A stretch of DNA of 64,000 nt, from the NCBI RefSeq assembly GCF_006738645.1, contig NZ_AP019700.1, positions 5,266,351-5,330,350 of the forward strand, read 5' to 3'. The notes beneath the pieces were generated by a model. The model was given only the letters and a program-made list of their open reading frames with translations, did not search any database and was not told the DNA's origin. The position numbers and the translations under genes are program-made. The stretch is from Stella humosa (lineage in GTDB: Bacteria; Pseudomonadota; Alphaproteobacteria; ATCC43930; Allostellaceae). This document shows, one piece after another, positions 8,974 to 18,104 of the stretch. How positions within the stretch are numbered: position 1 is the first letter of the stretch; every line of letters begins with the position of its first letter.

Positions 8974-10874
8974 CCGGGGGCCCGCGCGTAGCCGATCCGG
9001 CCCAGCGCCTGGCGGATCTCGTCGAGCGCCGCCGGGTCGTCGATGGTGGCCGGCATGCGGTAGTCCTGGCTGTCGGCGATCGCCCGCATGGTGCCGCGCA
9101 GGATCTTGCCCGATCGCGTCTTGGGCAGGCGCTGGACGACGACGGCGGTCTTGAAGGCCGCGACCGGCCCGATGCGGTCGCGCACGAGCTGCACGACATC
9201 GCGGGCAACCTCGTCCGTGCTGCGCCTGGCACCCGACTTCAGCACCAGCAGGCCGAGCGGTACCTGCCCCTTCAGCTCGTCGGCGACGCCGATCACCGCG
9301 CATTCGGCCACGTCGGGATGGCCGGCCAGCACCTCTTCCATCGCCCCGGTCGACAGGCGGTGGCCAGCCACGTTGATGATGTCGTCGGTGCGCGACATGA
9401 CATGGACATAGCCGTCGCCGTCGATGAAGCCGGCATCGCCCGTCTGGTAGTAGCCGGGGAAGGCCGCCAAGTAGGCTTGGCGAAAGCGCGCCTCGGCGTT
9501 CCACAGGGTCGGCAGGGCGCCGGGCGGCAGCGGCAGCCGGATCGCCAGCGCCCCGACATCGCCCGCCGCCATCGGGCGACCCTCGGCGTCGAGACAGCAT
9601 ACGTCCCAGCCCGGCACGGCCACCGTCGGCGAGCCGGGCTTCACCGGCATCAGGCCCAGGCCCATGCAGTTGGCGGCGATCGGCCAGCCGGTCTCGGTCT
9701 GCCACCAATGGTCGATGACCGGCACCCGCAGCAGGTCCTGCGCCCATTCCACGGTTGGCGGATCGGCCCGCTCGCCGGCCAGGAACAGCGCCCGGAACCG
9801 GCCGAGGTCGTACTGCGCCAGCAGCCGGCCCTCCGGGTCGTCGCGCTTGATCGCGCGGAAGGCCGTGGGCGCGGTGAACATGACCGCCACCCCGTGCTGG
9901 GCGATCACCCGCCAGAAGGCGCCGGCATCGGGCGTGCCGACCGGCTTGCCCTCGTAAAGGACGCTCGTGGCCCCGGCCAGCAGGGGCGCATAGACGATGT
10001 AGGAATGGCCCACCACCCAGCCGACGTCGGACGCGGTGAACATCACCTCGCCCGGGGCTACCGCATAGATGTTGTCCATGCTCCAGCGCAGCGCCACGGC
10101 ATGGCCGCCATGGTCGCGCACGATGCCCTTGGGCTGGCCGGTCGTGCCGGAGGTGTAGAGGATGTAGAGCGGGTCGGTCGCGGCCACCGGCACGCAGTCA
10201 TGCGGCCGAGCGGCCGCCACGGCATCGGCCCAGTCGAGGTCGCGACCGGGCTCCAGCGTTGCCGCCAGCATCGGCCGCTGCAGGACGATGCAATGGCGCG
10301 GCTTGGCCTGGGCCAGGCGGATCGCCTCGTCCAGCAAGGGCTTGTAGGCGATCGTGCGGCTAACCTCGATCCCGCAGGAGGCCGAGACGACGACGGTCGG
10401 CCGGGCATCGTCGAGCCGGGTCGCCAGCTCGGCCGCCGCGAAGCCGCCGAACACCACCGAATGGATGGCGCCGAGGCGCGCGCAGGCGAGCATGGCGATC
10501 GCCGCCTCGGGTACCATCGGCATATAGATGACGACGCGGTCGCCCTGCACGACGCCCAGGGCCACCAGCGCACCGGCGAAGAGCGCCACCTGGTCGCGCA
10601 ACTCACGATAGGTGAACCGCTGCACCACGCCCGTGACCGGGCTGTCATAGATGAGGGCCGCTTGGTCGGCGCGGCCGCCCTCGACATGGCGGTCGAGGGC
10701 GTTCCAGCAGGTGTTGAGGATGCCGTCGGCGAACCAGCGGCCGGTGCCGTCGGCCTGGCGCTCCAGGATGCGGGTGGGTGCCCGGACCCAGTCGATGGCG
10801 CGCGCGGCCTCGCCCCAGAATGCCTCCGGGTCGTTCAGGGCGCGCTGGTGGGCCTCCTGGTAGCGGCTGGTCAT
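8970..10874 (-). CDS. prpE: propionyl-CoA synthetase (AMP-forming)
   Basis: 634 residues, the usual PrpE/Acs length. The N-terminal ACAS domain (SRYQEAHQRALNDPEAFW) is followed by the P-loop YTSGTTGQPKG, WWQTETGWPI, and the hinge YQTGDAGFIDGDGY. Near the C-terminus LPKTRSGKILRG carries the catalytic lysine that is the usual site of regulatory acylation. It converts propionate (or another short acid), ATP and CoA to the acyl-CoA. The start at 10874 follows AGAAGGG; an upstream in-frame extension to 10949 lacks homology. It is divergent from a second acyl-CoA synthetase, so both may respond to the same fatty-acid supply. Confidence 0.92.
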   Translation of the reverse strand: MTSRYQEAHQRALNDPEAFWGEAARAIDWVRAPTRILERQADGTGRWFADGILNTCWNALDRHVEGGRADQAALIYDSPVTGVVQRFTYRELRDQVALFAGALVALGVVQGDRVVIYMPMVPEAAIAMLACARLGAIHSVVFGGFAAAELATRLDDARPTVVVSASCGIEVSRTIAYKPLLDEAIRLAQAKPRHCIVLQRPMLAATLEPGRDLDWADAVAAARPHDCVPVAATDPLYILYTSGTTGQPKGIVRDHGGHAVALRWSMDNIYAVAPGEVMFTASDVGWVVGHSYIVYAPLLAGATSVLYEGKPVGTPDAGAFWRVIAQHGVAVMFTAPTAFRAIKRDDPEGRLLAQYDLGRFRALFLAGERADPPTVEWAQDLLRVPVIDHWWQTETGWPIAANCMGLGLMPVKPGSPTVAVPGWDVCCLDAEGRPMAAGDVGALAIRLPLPPGALPTLWNAEARFRQAYLAAFPGYYQTGDAGFIDGDGYVHVMSRTDDIINVAGHRLSTGAMEEVLAGHPDVAECAVIGVADELKGQVPLGLLVLKSGARRSTDEVARDVVQLVRDRIGPVAAFKTAVVVQRLPKTRSGKILRGTMRAIADSQDYRMPATIDDPAALDEIRQALGRIGYARAPG

Positions 10875-10989
10875 GGCCGGCCCTTCTCGTCTAAATGGCT
10901 GGGGATAGTGGATCAGCCCGCCCGGCCTGCCAAGGTGCCGAGGCAGCACCCGGTGGCCAGGGCCAAGTGGCTGGAGGACGCGACCGCAG

Positions 10990-12618
10990 ATGACCGACAG
11001 CCCCTACGACCAGCATCTCGGCCGCAACCCGGCCAACCACGTGCCGCTGACCCCGCTCGGCTTCCTCGAGCGTACCGCCCAGGTCTATCCCGACCGGATC
11101 GCCGTCATCCATGGCCGCCAGCGCCGGACCTGGGCCGAGACCCATGCGCGCTGCCGCCGCCTCGCCAGCGCGCTCGCCCGGCGCGGCATCGGCCGGGGCG
11201 ACACGGTGGCCGTGATGGCCCCCAACGTGACGGCCCTGTTCGAGGCGCATTTCGGCGTGCCCATGGCGGGCGCCGTGCTGAATGCCCTCAACGTCCGCCT
11301 CGATGCCGAGACGATTGCCTTCATCCTCGACCATGGCGAGGCGAAGGTGCTGCTGACCGACCGGGAGTTCGCGCCCACGGTCGCCAAAGCGCTGGCCATG
11401 GTCGCCCACCGCCCGGTCGTCATCGACATCGACGATCCCGATGGCCCCGGCGGCGAGACGCTGGGCGAGACCGACTATGAATCCCTGCTGACCGAGGGCG
11501 ATCCGGACTTCGCCTGGCAGCCGCCCGACGACGAGTGGGAAGCGATCGCGCTCAACTACACCTCCGGCACCACCGGCAACCCCAAGGGGGTCGTCTACCA
11601 CCACCGCGGCGCCTACCTGAACGCGATGGGCAATGTCCTGGTCTGGGGCATGCCGCGCCACGCCACCTATCTGTGGACGCTGCCGATGTTCCACTGCAAC
11701 GGCTGGTGCTTTCCCTGGACGGTGACGGCGCTGGCGGGGACCCACGTCTGCCTGCGCCGGGTGGAGGCGAAGGCCATCTTCGCGGCCATCGCCGACCATG
11801 GCGTGACCCATCTCTGCGGCGCGCCGATCGTCATGAACATGCTGATCCACGCCGCCCCGGCCGATCGCCGGGCGCTGCCCGGCACGGTCGAACTGATGAC
11901 CGCGGCCGCACCGCCACCCGCCGCCGTGATCGAGGCGATGGAGCGCCAGGGCTTCCACATCACCCATGTTTATGGCCTGACCGAGGTCTATGGCCCGGCC
12001 GTCGTCTGCGACTGGAACCAGGACTGGGACCGCTTGCCGGGCGAGGAGCAGGCCCGCCTCAAGTCCCGCCAGGGCGTGCGCTATCCGGTGCTGGAAGGGT
12101 TGATGGTGGCCGACCCGGCGACGCTGGCGCCGGTGCCGTCGGACGGCGCCACGATGGGCGAGGTCTTCATGCGCGGCAACATCGTGATGAAGGGCTACCT
12201 GAAGAACCCGCGCGCCACCGACGAGGCCTTCGCCGGCGGCTGGTTCCATACGGGCGACCTCGGCGTGCGCCACCCGGACGGCTATGTCGAGCTGAAGGAC
12301 CGCTCCAAGGACATCATCATATCGGGCGGCGAGAACATCTCGACGATCGAGGTGGAAGGCGTGCTCTATCGCCATCCGGCGGTGCTGGAAGCAGCCGTCG
12401 TCGCCAGGCCCGACGCCCACTGGGGCGAGACGCCATGTGCCTTCGTGACGCTGAAGGACGGCCAGGCGGCGACCGCCGAGGAGATCATCGCCTTCGCCCG
12501 TGCCAATCTCGCCCGCTTCAAGGTGCCCAGGACGGTGGTATTCGGCCCCCTGCCCAAGACCTCCACCGGCAAGGTCCAGAAATACGCCCTGCGCGAGCGT
12601 GCGCGGAATCTGGACTGA
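10990..12618 (+). CDS. acyl-CoA synthetase (AMP-forming), medium-chain / DmdB-like
   Basis: 542 residues of the ANL superfamily. Signature features are YTSGTTGNPKGV near residue 188, the adenylate motif VYGLTEVYGP, WFHTGDLGVRHPDGY, and a C-terminal LPKTSTGKVQKY with the catalytic lysine. The sequence ISGGENISTIEVEG and overall order resemble acyl-CoA synthetases annotated as medium-chain fatty-acid or methylmercaptopropionate (DmdB) ligases; the exact acid is not predictable. No dmd pathway genes lie in the window. It is divergent from prpE across 115 bp that must contain both promoters, and its ATG follows GGAGGA at a distance. Confidence 0.88.
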   Translation: MTDSPYDQHLGRNPANHVPLTPLGFLERTAQVYPDRIAVIHGRQRRTWAETHARCRRLASALARRGIGRGDTVAVMAPNVTALFEAHFGVPMAGAVLNALNVRLDAETIAFILDHGEAKVLLTDREFAPTVAKALAMVAHRPVVIDIDDPDGPGGETLGETDYESLLTEGDPDFAWQPPDDEWEAIALNYTSGTTGNPKGVVYHHRGAYLNAMGNVLVWGMPRHATYLWTLPMFHCNGWCFPWTVTALAGTHVCLRRVEAKAIFAAIADHGVTHLCGAPIVMNMLIHAAPADRRALPGTVELMTAAAPPPAAVIEAMERQGFHITHVYGLTEVYGPAVVCDWNQDWDRLPGEEQARLKSRQGVRYPVLEGLMVADPATLAPVPSDGATMGEVFMRGNIVMKGYLKNPRATDEAFAGGWFHTGDLGVRHPDGYVELKDRSKDIIISGGENISTIEVEGVLYRHPAVLEAAVVARPDAHWGETPCAFVTLKDGQAATAEEIIAFARANLARFKVPRTVVFGPLPKTSTGKVQKYALRERARNLD

Positions 12619-12632
12619 CGGCGGCCATCCGG

Positions 12633-14630
12633 TCAGGCATCGCGGACGGCCCGGTCGACGACAGCCCGGTCGACGGCCGCCCGCAACTGGCCGATGTCGA
12701 AGGGCTTGGCCATCATCAGCGAAAAGCCGGCAGCCTCGCGCGCGGCTAGGCCGCCATCGGCCGTCAGGCCGATGACCGGCACGTTCCTGTTGGGTCCGTC
12801 GCCCGCGCGCAGGCGCCGGACGGCATCGACCCCGTCCATCACCGGCATGTTCACGTCCATGACGACGGCGGCGAAGACCTGGCCTGCCAGTGCCGCCAAC
12901 GCCGCCTGCCCGTCGGCCGCTTCGACCACGTCATAACCCCACTGGCCGAGCAGGGTGGCCAGCAATAGCCGGCTGGTGGGGTCGTCCTCGGCCAGGAGGA
13001 TCGCGCGGCCGGCGGCGGTGACGTCGGGCAAGCTGCCGTCGGGGGACCCCGGGGGTGCCACGGCCGCCTGGGCGAACACTGTGAACCAGAAGCGCGTGCC
13101 CACGCCCGGCTGCGACCACACGCCCATGCTGCCGCCCAGCGCCTCGGCCAGACGCTTGGAGATCGCCAGGCCCAGCCCGGACCCGCCGCGCAGCCGGCGG
13201 CGCCCGTCGATCATCCGGAAGGGCTCGAACAGGCGGCCGACCGCTTCCCGCGTCATGCCGATGCCGGTGTCGCGCACCTCGTAGCGCAAGTCGACACCGG
13301 CATCCTGCGGCGCGGCTGAGACCGAGATCTCGACCGATCCGGCATCGGTGAATTTGACCGCGTTGGAGACGAGGTTCAGCAGGATCTGGCGGGTCTTGCC
13401 TTCGTCGCCCACCAGGCGCTCGGGCAGGTCGGTATCGCAGGCCACCGCCAGAGCGAGGCCGCGCTCCAGCGCCAGGGCCTGGAACAGCGCCGCCGATTCG
13501 CTGGCCAGCAGGGCTGGCTCGAACACCGAATCATGCCGCTCGATATGGCCCAGCTCGCCCTGGGAATAGTCGATGATGCGATCCAGCATGCCAAGCAGCG
13601 ACCCGGTCGACCGGCGCATCGCCTCCAGGTAGCGGCGATGCTCGGCGCCCAGCGGGGCATCGGCCAGCAGGTCGGCCATGCCGCGGATGCCGGTGAAGGG
13701 CGTGCGCAGCTCATGCCCGACCACGGCCAGGAACTCAGTCTTGGCGCGGTCGGCCGCCTCGGCCCGGGCGCGCGCCTCGGCCAGTTCGTCGGCCATCTGG
13801 CGCAGTTCGGCCGTCTGGCGCTGCAGGTCGGCATGGGCGGCCGCCAGTTCGCGCTCGCGCTGCTTCAGTTCGGTCACGTCGGTGCGCAGGCCCACGCGCA
13901 GGCCGCTCGGCGTCACCGCCTGGTGGATGACGATCCAGCGGCCGTCGGCAAGCTGGCGCTCGACGCCATCGAACACGCCCTCGCGGTGGCGCCGCAGGAT
14001 CGCGGCGTATTCGCCGCCCTCCATGTTGCCAAAATTGCGATAGTCGCCATTGCGGATGCCGGCCTCGATCAGGTCGTGGATGTGGGTCCCCGCGACCATG
14101 GCCGCGCGTTGGCCGGGGAACATGCTCCGGATCTGCTCGTTGGCCAGGACGACGCGGTCTGCGGCATCGAACAGGATGAAGCCGTTGTGCAGGCTCTCGA
14201 TCGCCTCCACCAGGCGCTGCTCGGCGCGGGCCTCGGCGGTCACGTCGGTGTGGATGACGACCTTGCCGCCATCCATGGTGCTGCGCTCGCCCGCCAGGAT
14301 GCGACGGCCATCCACCAGGGTGATGGTATAGGGGCTGCCGGCTGGCGCCGGCCATTCCGCCCGGCGCTGGGCCAGCAGCGCGCCGGCCTCGTCCCGGGCA
14401 TGGTCGCCCGCCACCATGGCGCTGACGCATTCGAAGAGCTCGGCCATGCTGCGCCCGGGCAGCGGCAACAGCCGCTCCAGCACCGGGTAGAGTTCGATCA
14501 GCCGCCGGTTGTGGAAGACGACGCGTTCAAGGCGATCGTAGACGATCATCCCGTCGCGGAGGCTCTGGATCGCATCCCACAACTGGCCCTCGGTCAGGGC
14601 GGGGGCCTCGGGATAGAACGATGGCTTCAC
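12633..14630 (-). CDS. soluble hybrid sensor histidine kinase, PAS-PAS-HisKA-HATPase-REC
   Basis: 665 residues with no membrane segment. Two PAS-like domains (about 15-130 and 140-255) lead through a coiled coil (257-298) to the dimerisation/H-box LAVVGHELRTPF, with phospho-accepting His306. The ATPase has its N-box at QILLNLVSNAVKF (414-426), G1 DTGIGM and G2 GGSGLGLAISKRL. A C-terminal receiver domain carries Asp591 (VVMDVNMPVMDG). It should phosphorylate itself and relay to its own REC domain, then to a histidine phosphotransfer protein not present here. Start is GTG with AGAGGG just upstream. Lacking a signal sequence, it senses a cytoplasmic cue. No cognate regulator is adjacent. Confidence 0.9.
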   Translation of the reverse strand: MKPSFYPEAPALTEGQLWDAIQSLRDGMIVYDRLERVVFHNRRLIELYPVLERLLPLPGRSMAELFECVSAMVAGDHARDEAGALLAQRRAEWPAPAGSPYTITLVDGRRILAGERSTMDGGKVVIHTDVTAEARAEQRLVEAIESLHNGFILFDAADRVVLANEQIRSMFPGQRAAMVAGTHIHDLIEAGIRNGDYRNFGNMEGGEYAAILRRHREGVFDGVERQLADGRWIVIHQAVTPSGLRVGLRTDVTELKQRERELAAAHADLQRQTAELRQMADELAEARARAEAADRAKTEFLAVVGHELRTPFTGIRGMADLLADAPLGAEHRRYLEAMRRSTGSLLGMLDRIIDYSQGELGHIERHDSVFEPALLASESAALFQALALERGLALAVACDTDLPERLVGDEGKTRQILLNLVSNAVKFTDAGSVEISVSAAPQDAGVDLRYEVRDTGIGMTREAVGRLFEPFRMIDGRRRLRGGSGLGLAISKRLAEALGGSMGVWSQPGVGTRFWFTVFAQAAVAPPGSPDGSLPDVTAAGRAILLAEDDPTSRLLLATLLGQWGYDVVEAADGQAALAALAGQVFAAVVMDVNMPVMDGVDAVRRLRAGDGPNRNVPVIGLTADGGLAAREAAGFSLMMAKPFDIGQLRAAVDRAVVDRAVRDA

Positions 14631-14675
14631 GATACCCTCTGACCCATCGAACAGGTGAAGCGTCGCCCGCTAATT

Positions 14676-15329
14676 CTAGCGATAAGTCGCGTCGAAGAAA
14701 GCCCCTTCCAGTTCCACCATGGCGCGGAATCGGTCTGCCACCCGCTGCCGCCCCGCATCGTCGAGCAGGGTCGTGGCAGCGTCGAACTCGCGTGCCACCG
14801 CGTTCACGAAATCGGCGAATGCGGGCACGGCGTGGAGGTGGATCCATTCCGCATGCTCGAAGCGGACGGGCGCCTTGGCGGCCTCGGCCGACGCCCAGTC
14901 GAGATAGATCCATTCCGCCGGCAGCAGGACCGAGAGGATGTCGGCGTATCCGCCCTCGCCGGCCGCGATCAGGAGATCGAGAAACTGCTGCGATTCCGAC
15001 CACAGCACCGGCGCCGTACGATCGGCCGGCGGCACGCCCAGGCTGTCGAAGCAGCGTTCGAAGTAGGTGTTCTCGTCGCTGGTGAGGACGGCCGCGAAAC
15101 CGGCGAACAGGCGCTTGCCCGCCATCGTCGGCGCACGCGCAATCGCCAGCCCGACCAGCGAGGTGAGCGTGCCGACGAAGGCATAGTCCTGCACGAGGTA
15201 GCCGCGCAGGACCCGGTCGTCGAGCGTGCCCGATCCCAGCTCCTGGACGAAGCGATGGCTGGTGGCCCGCACCCAGCCCTCGTGATTGTCGAAGCGCAGG
15301 GCAGCCGACAGGGAGAAGCCGGCGGTCAT
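14676..15329 (-). CDS. tenA: TenA/thiaminase II family protein, cysteine-less TenA_E type
   Basis: 217 residues of the TenA all-helical fold. Conserved acidic Asp48 lies in LVQDYAFVG and a late Glu in MVELEGAFF. Where classical TenA has the catalytic Cys (about residue 135), this protein has Glu139 in LLPAEWIYLDW, the pattern of the TenA_E class, which salvages thiamine pyrimidine derivatives without the active-site Cys. The predicted role is hydrolysis of (formyl)aminopyrimidine breakdown products to HMP. Its ATG overlaps the stop of pdxY (ATGA), so the two are translationally coupled; the kinase could act on the pyrimidine product or on B6 vitamers. Confidence 0.82.
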   Translation of the reverse strand: MTAGFSLSAALRFDNHEGWVRATSHRFVQELGSGTLDDRVLRGYLVQDYAFVGTLTSLVGLAIARAPTMAGKRLFAGFAAVLTSDENTYFERCFDSLGVPPADRTAPVLWSESQQFLDLLIAAGEGGYADILSVLLPAEWIYLDWASAEAAKAPVRFEHAEWIHLHAVPAFADFVNAVAREFDAATTLLDDAGRQRVADRFRAMVELEGAFFDATYR

Positions 15330-16213
15330 GGCTGGAACGGCTCGGCCGGGAACCAGCGGGCCGGGGCCACGATGTCTTCCTGCGCCGCCACCAGGGCCAG
15401 TTCGTCCCGGCCCAGGGCAAGCGTGCGTTCCAGCACGCCATGGATCGCCGACGCCGCGAAGGCCAGCGCCGCGGGGACCGTCCCGGCTCGCAGCAGGCCC
15501 GCCAGGAAGAGGGCGGCCACGAGATCGCCCGTGCCCTTGACGCGGACGGGCACCGTCGGATGAGTGACGAGCCAGGCACCGCCCTCGCCCACCGCCATCA
15601 TGCGCTGGCAGGACGGGTCGCCGCCGGCCTCCACGCTGGTCACCAGGACCGTGCCGCCGCCGATCTTGCCCGCACGGCCCGTCTTTCCCGTCCGGCCCGT
15701 CTCGCGCAGCCCTTGGGCGGCGGCCGCGACATCGGCCAGCGTCGCCAGCGGACGCCCGGTCAGCCATTCCAACTCGAACTGGTTGGGGGTCACGAGATCG
15801 GCTGCCGGGACCAGCCGGTCGCGGAACAGCTCGGGGATGCCGGCCGCGACATAGATGCCCTCGGCCCGGTCGCCGATGACGGGATCGCACGAATAGAGGG
15901 GCCCCGGCCCGTCTGTCCGCGCCCGCGCCAGCAGGGCCTCGATCGCGGCCCCCACCGCGGCATCGCCGACATAGCCCGACAGCACCGCCCGGCAGCGGGC
16001 GAGCAGGCCGCGATCGGCCAATGCCTCCAGCATGCCGGCGACGCGCTCGGCCGGCATCGCCCCACCGTGCCAGCGGGCGTGGCCCGGATGGTTGGAGCCA
16101 ACCCAGGTCGGCACCGCCCAGGTCTCGAAACCCAGCCGCTGGAGTGGGAACAGGGCGGCCGCGTTGCCGACATGGCCGGACGCGACCCAGGATTGAATGG
16201 AGAGGATTGCCAT
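15326..16213 (-). CDS. pdxY: pyridoxal/pyridoxamine kinase, PdxY-like
   Basis: 295 residues of the ribokinase-like PdxK/PdxY family. Matching segments to PdxY are the N-terminal AILSIQSWVASGHVGNAAA, LSGYVGDAAVG, SCDPVIGD, VTPNQFELEWLTG and the catalytic-base motif KGTGDLVAALF. The enzyme phosphorylates pyridoxal, pyridoxamine or a related hydroxymethylpyrimidine with ATP. The final GTGD differs slightly from GVGD of E. coli PdxY but keeps the Asp base. Followed with a 4-bp overlap by the TenA_E gene, which suggests a shared vitamin B1/B6 salvage role; a ThiD-like activity on pyrimidine is therefore an alternative. Confidence 0.85.
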   Translation of the reverse strand: MAILSIQSWVASGHVGNAAALFPLQRLGFETWAVPTWVGSNHPGHARWHGGAMPAERVAGMLEALADRGLLARCRAVLSGYVGDAAVGAAIEALLARARTDGPGPLYSCDPVIGDRAEGIYVAAGIPELFRDRLVPAADLVTPNQFELEWLTGRPLATLADVAAAAQGLRETGRTGKTGRAGKIGGGTVLVTSVEAGGDPSCQRMMAVGEGGAWLVTHPTVPVRVKGTGDLVAALFLAGLLRAGTVPAALAFAASAIHGVLERTLALGRDELALVAAQEDIVAPARWFPAEPFQP

Positions 16214-16338
16214 GGCGCGCCAACGCTACCCGCACCGGCCCCGCCCGTCACCGTCCCGTGCGCTCCACTGCCGACGATTGCCCGGGACGGGCAGCGGCCC
16301 TAGGGTCGCCGGCACCCGTCCCACCCGCCGGAGCCACC

Positions 16339-17208
16339 CTGGCCGCAGCCCCGATCCGCCCCCGCCGCAGCGTCCTCTACATGCCGGCCGCCAACGCGCG
16401 CGCCCTGGAAAAGGCCCAGACGCTGGATGCCGACGGCTTCATCTTCGACCTGGAGGATGCGGTCGCGCCCGACGCCAAGGTGGCCGCGCGCGACCAGCTT
16501 GCCCGGGCGCTCGCCGGCTTCGACTATCGCGGCCGCGAGCGGGTGGTGCGGGTGAACGGCCTGGACACCCCCTGGGCCGCCGACGACCTGCGCATGGCGG
16601 CCCGCAGCGGGGCGGACGCCGTGCTGGTGCCCAAGGTCGAGAGCGCGGCCGCCCTGCTGGCAGCCGAGGCGGCCCTGGTCGACGCCGGCGCGCCCGTGGG
16701 CATGGCCCTGTGGGCGATGATGGAGACGCCGCGCGCGTTCCTGCGCGCCGACGAGATCGCCGGGGCGACACCCCGCCTGGCCTGTCTGGCGATGGGCACG
16801 TCAGACCTGGCGCACGAGCTGCGCGCGCTCCACACGCCCGACCGCATCGCCTTCCTGCCGAGCCTGGGCCTCGGCCTGCTGGCCGCGCGTGCCCATGGGC
16901 TGGCGGCGCTGGACGGCGTTCATCTCGATCTGTCCGACGATGCCGGGTTCGAGGCCGCCTGCCGCCAGGCCCTCGTCCTGGGCTTCGACGGCAAGACGCT
17001 GATCCACCCGAAGACCATCGCCGGGGCCAACGCCGTCTTCAGCCCGGACCCCGCCCGCATCGCATGGGCCGAGCGCGTGACCGCGGCCCACGCGGCGGCC
17101 GAGGCGGCCGGGAAGGGCGTCGTTCTGGTCGACGGCAAGCTGATCGAGAACCTGCATGTGGCCGAGGCGCAGCGCCTGCTCGCGCTTGCGAACGCGATCG
17201 GCAATTGA
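16339..17208 (+). CDS. CoA ester lyase, HpcH/HpaI (CitE/malyl-CoA lyase-like)
   Basis: About 289 residues. RPRRSVLYMPAANARALEKA, DGFIFDLEDAV, MMETPRAFL and GFDGKTLIHPKTI are the hallmarks of citrate-lyase-beta/malyl-CoA-lyase-like enzymes that cleave or hydrolyse beta-hydroxyacyl-CoAs with Mg2+. The exact CoA ester is unknown. Homology begins before the first ATG (16381), which lies inside the first beta strand. The best-placed start is a CTG at 16339 with GGAG at 16330-16333; GTG at 16258 is in frame but has no ribosome site and adds an unlikely leader. It ends 95 bp before sdhC. Confidence 0.85.
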   Translation: MAAAPIRPRRSVLYMPAANARALEKAQTLDADGFIFDLEDAVAPDAKVAARDQLARALAGFDYRGRERVVRVNGLDTPWAADDLRMAARSGADAVLVPKVESAAALLAAEAALVDAGAPVGMALWAMMETPRAFLRADEIAGATPRLACLAMGTSDLAHELRALHTPDRIAFLPSLGLGLLAARAHGLAALDGVHLDLSDDAGFEAACRQALVLGFDGKTLIHPKTIAGANAVFSPDPARIAWAERVTAAHAAAEAAGKGVVLVDGKLIENLHVAEAQRLLALANAIGN

Positions 17209-17222
17209 GCGCCGGCGTCGCG

Positions 17223-17251
17223 TTGACTCGGCCGGACTCGCGGTCTATGTG
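17223..17251 (+). promoter_or_regulatory. candidate sigma70 promoter of the sdh operon
   Basis: TTGACT at 17223-17228 and TATGTG at 17246-17251, separated by 17 bp, sit in the 95-bp gap before sdhC. The -35 is a five-of-six match, the -10 only partial, so this is a candidate only. Confidence 0.4.
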
Positions 17252-17303
17252 ACTTTCTCTGCGCGGGTCTCGCGCACCTGCCGCTTCCCACGAGGCCGCC
17301 CGC

Positions 17304-17711
17304 ATGGCAACCGAACGCGCGACCGGTCGCACCCGACCGATGTCGCCGCATCTACAGATTTATCGTCCGCAGCTCACCACGGTGCTCTCGATCCTGCATC
17401 GCATGACCGGGGTGGCGCTTACCGTCGGCACGTTGATGCTGGTCTGGTGGCTGGTCGCAGCCGCCGCCGGCCCGGGGCCGTTCGCCTCGGCCCAGGGCTT
17501 CATCACATCCTGGTTCGGGCTGATCCTGCTGTTCGGCTGGACGTTCGCCCTCTTCTTCCACCTGTGCAACGGCATCCGCCACCTGGCCTGGGACGCTGGC
17601 CACGGCTTCGATCTGAAGACCGTCTATGCCAGCGGCTGGACCGTCGTCGCGGCCTCCGGGGGCCTGACGGTGCTGGCCTGGATCGTCGGCCTGGCCAGCC
17701 GCGGGAGCTGA
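17304..17711 (+). CDS. sdhC: succinate dehydrogenase cytochrome b556 subunit
   Basis: 135 residues. RPMSPHLQIYRP and SILHRMTGV are the SdhC N-terminal signature (Ser and Arg near the quinone site), followed by three hydrophobic segments. HLCNGIRHLAWD contains the conserved heme-region histidines. It anchors SdhAB in the inner membrane and helps form the ubiquinone site. GAGG lies eight bases before the ATG. The stop TGA overlaps the sdhD start as TGATG, consistent with coupled translation in the sdhCDAB operon. Confidence 0.96.
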   Translation: MATERATGRTRPMSPHLQIYRPQLTTVLSILHRMTGVALTVGTLMLVWWLVAAAAGPGPFASAQGFITSWFGLILLFGWTFALFFHLCNGIRHLAWDAGHGFDLKTVYASGWTVVAASGGLTVLAWIVGLASRGS

Positions 17712-18091
17712 TGCAGATGAAGATGCGTTCCAGCCTGGGCCGCGTGCGCGGCCTCGGATCGGCCAAGGACGGCGTCCACCACTGGTGGGTGCAGCGGCTG
17801 ACCGCCGTTGCCCTGGTGCCGCTCGCCCTGTGGTTCGTGGCAGCCCTGGTTTGCCAGGTCGGTGCCAGCCATGCGTCGGTGACGGCCTGGCTGTCGTCGC
17901 CGCTGCCGGCGATCGTCATGGTGCTGCTGTCGATCGCGACCTTCTACCACGCGGCCCTCGGGCTCCAGGTGGTGATCGAGGATTATGTGAGCCACGAGGG
18001 GCTGCGGCTCGTCGCCATCGCGGCGATGAAGCTCGCCTGCTTCGGGCTGGCTGTCGCTGCGATCTTCGCCGTCCTCAAGATCGCGCTCTGA
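17711..18091 (+). CDS. sdhD: succinate dehydrogenase hydrophobic membrane anchor
   Basis: 126 residues with three transmembrane segments. The N-terminal [21 protein letters not shown] and the later [20 protein letters not shown], with the heme-ligand-type His, match alphaproteobacterial SdhD. It pairs with SdhC to hold heme b and the quinone site. ATG at 17711 overlaps the sdhC stop; ATGs at 17717 and 17723 are also usable and 17717 is better spaced from the GGGAG at 17703. Followed by sdhA after 13 bp. Confidence 0.95.
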   Translation: MQMKMRSSLGRVRGLGSAKDGVHHWWVQRLTAVALVPLALWFVAALVCQVGASHASVTAWLSSPLPAIVMVLLSIATFYHAALGLQVVIEDYVSHEGLRLVAIAAMKLACFGLAVAAIFAVLKIAL

Positions 18092-18104
18092 CGGGGCAAC
18101 AGAC

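Noticed and set aside
8493-11480. Long open frame on the plus strand (about 995 codons) across prpE
   Set aside because: A high-GC antisense shadow of prpE and neighbours with no recognisable domain; composition is that of a third-frame artefact.
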